The notes below the pieces were generated by a model. That model was not told the origin of the DNA. It did not search any database and saw nothing but the letters and a program-made list of their open reading frames with translations. A stretch of 28,036 nucleotides of DNA from contig CAJPSM010000008.1 in assembly GCA_905373305.1 (NCBI GenBank), positions 1 through 28,036 on the forward strand. Reading direction: 5' to 3'. Positions 27,084 through 28,036 of the stretch are shown here, one piece after another; within the stretch, counting starts at the first letter, position 1, and each line of letters begins with the position of its first letter. Source of the DNA: an uncultured Streptococcus sp. (GTDB lineage: Bacteria; Bacillota; Bacilli; Lactobacillales; Streptococcaceae). Position numbers and translations under genes: made by a program.

Positions 27084-28036
27084 TTATGCTTCCACACGTT
27101 CAGTCCATGAAGTCGCTGTTGTTTGAAGAACCTTGTTGAGTTCGTCAATGTTCTCAAATCCAGTTGTACGCAACCACTCACGAGCTGCTGCTTCACCGTC
27201 TTTGATGTAGGCTTCAACTGATCCAGCCCAGGTTGCACGGCCGCAAAGAACACCGTTGAAGTTTGCGCCTGATTCGTGGGCAAAGACAAGCGTTTCTTGG
27301 AAGAGTTTAGCTGATACACCCGCACTCAAGTAGATGTAAGGAAGATTTGTTGCTTCGTCTTGAGCTTTGAAGAAGGCTGCTGCTTCTTCGCGTGTATGAA
27401 CGACTTCTCCATCACCAAAGCCTTCAACGTATTTCACATTGACTGGAACTTCCACTTTCAAAACATCGATGTTGAAGCGTGGGTCTGAGAAGACTTTCAT
27501 AGCACCGATAACCTTGTGTGGCTTCACTTTTGCGTATTCTGCTGAACCTGCATCAGCTATTTTTTCATCGTAAGCGAGGATTTCAAGGAAGAATGGAATG
27601 TCTTCCGCCACACACTCAGAACCGATGCGTTCGATGTAGGCTTGTTTTTCTTGGTTGAGTTCGTCAGCGCTGTCTACGTCATAGTAAAGCAAGAACTTAA
27701 CAGCATCTGCACCTTGTTCCTTGATACGTTTTGCAGACCAAACGTCCAAGCAGTCTGGCAAGCGTTTGGTGCTTGTTGTATCGTATCCTGTTTTCTCATA
27801 AGCAAGGAGAAGACCAGCATTGGCATCAAGCGCTTTTGTAGCTGGAAGTCCATACTCTGGGTCAAGGAGCATAGATGATGCGTATTTTGTCAATTCATCT
27901 GCAACCAAGACTTTGAGTTCTTCCATTTGAGCGACTGTTGGCTCTTCTGTTTGGTATTGAGCCATGAGGCGTTTCAAAGCACCACGTTGGTCAAAGGCAA
28001 GAGCTGAGATAATGCCGTTCTCGTCAGAGAGTTTTT
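27084..28036 (-). CDS. lacD: Tagatose 1,6-diphosphate aldolase (class I), partial
   Basis: The frame runs to the right edge with no start: the last visible codons read KLSDENGIISALAFDQRGAL, about 15 residues after the usual LacD start, so only a few N-terminal residues are missing. Signatures: MLLDPEYGLPATKALDANAG, the Schiff-base Lys in DAVKFLLYYDVD, EDIPFFLEILAYDEK, and YIYLSAGVSAKLFQETLVFA near the C-terminus. It splits tagatose-1,6-bisphosphate into dihydroxyacetone phosphate and glyceraldehyde-3-phosphate in the lactose/galactose and N-acetylgalactosamine pathway. galM follows ~145 nt later. Confidence 0.95.
   Translation of the reverse strand, partial: KLSDENGIISALAFDQRGALKRLMAQYQTEEPTVAQMEELKVLVADELTKYASSMLLDPEYGLPATKALDANAGLLLAYEKTGYDTTSTKRLPDCLDVWSAKRIKEQGADAVKFLLYYDVDSADELNQEKQAYIERIGSECVAEDIPFFLEILAYDEKIADAGSAEYAKVKPHKVIGAMKVFSDPRFNIDVLKVEVPVNVKYVEGFGDGEVVHTREEAAAFFKAQDEATNLPYIYLSAGVSAKLFQETLVFAHESGANFNGVLCGRATWAGSVEAYIKDGEAAAREWLRTTGFENIDELNKVLQTTATSWTERVEA

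Overview
The window looks like a chromosome segment of a mitis-group Streptococcus (S. mitis / S. oralis / S. pneumoniae relatives). The evidence is low-GC codon use, YSIRK and LPxTG surface-protein signals, and a right-hand gene order that matches, from memory, the pneumococcal rpsD - TCS08 - pavB - trk/cabP - nucleoside phosphorylase - acetyltransferase neighbourhood. No database search was possible, so all family names rest on motifs and gene order.

Positions 1 to about 11,400 are an integrated phage satellite (PICI / phage-related chromosomal island type) inserted at the 3' end of rpsD. From the rpsD side it holds: a tyrosine integrase with tandem 11-bp repeats at the junction; a DUF4177 protein; a short CI-like repressor divergent from a Cro-like protein, with paired operators; a Rha-type antirepressor; small unknown genes; an excisionase-like HTH protein; a replisome organiser; a DnaC-type helicase loader; a hidden 53-aa DUF3954-like gene; a lone HK97-type capsid protein followed by a coiled-coil protein; an ArpU-type late regulator; a possible packaging (cos-like) sequence; and a YjcQ-like protein. 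Terminase, portal and tail genes are absent from the visible part, so a helper phage would be needed.

The far left end carries the most interesting locus. It is a canonical promoter driving a ~65-nt structured RNA that ends in a terminator hairpin, directly followed by an Abi_2-family (AbiD/AbiF-like) HEPN protein with an RNNIAH motif. The protein starts at GTG, and its Shine-Dalgarno sequence lies inside the terminator hairpin. This has the layout of an RNA-antitoxin / HEPN-RNase toxin module carried as satellite cargo. The gene runs off the left edge.

Positions 11,400-21,400 are ordinary chromosome, all on the minus strand: rpsD with a ~150-nt leader; a two-component system (TCS08-like) next to a PavB-like adhesin with three SSURE repeats; an operon of nucleoside phosphorylase, KtrB/TrkH and a CabP/KtrA-like RCK protein (potassium uptake, probably c-di-AMP responsive); a Cthe_2159-type lipoprotein behind a four-unit 11-bp regulator site; and a hexapeptide acetyltransferase.

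Positions 21,500-24,900 form a reactive-sulfur regulon. A CstR-type operator sits on the promoter of rhodanese - CoA-disulfide/persulfide reductase-rhodanese fusion - rhodanese (plus strand). The CstR-like repressor is encoded about 3 kb away on the minus strand with a prolyl-tRNA deacylase-like gene, which has an ATG-TAA start-stop at its best start site. A nested-palindrome element separates the convergent units. Positions 24,900-28,036 hold a two-domain VOC protein, galM and a 5'-truncated lacD (galactose / N-acetylgalactosamine use).
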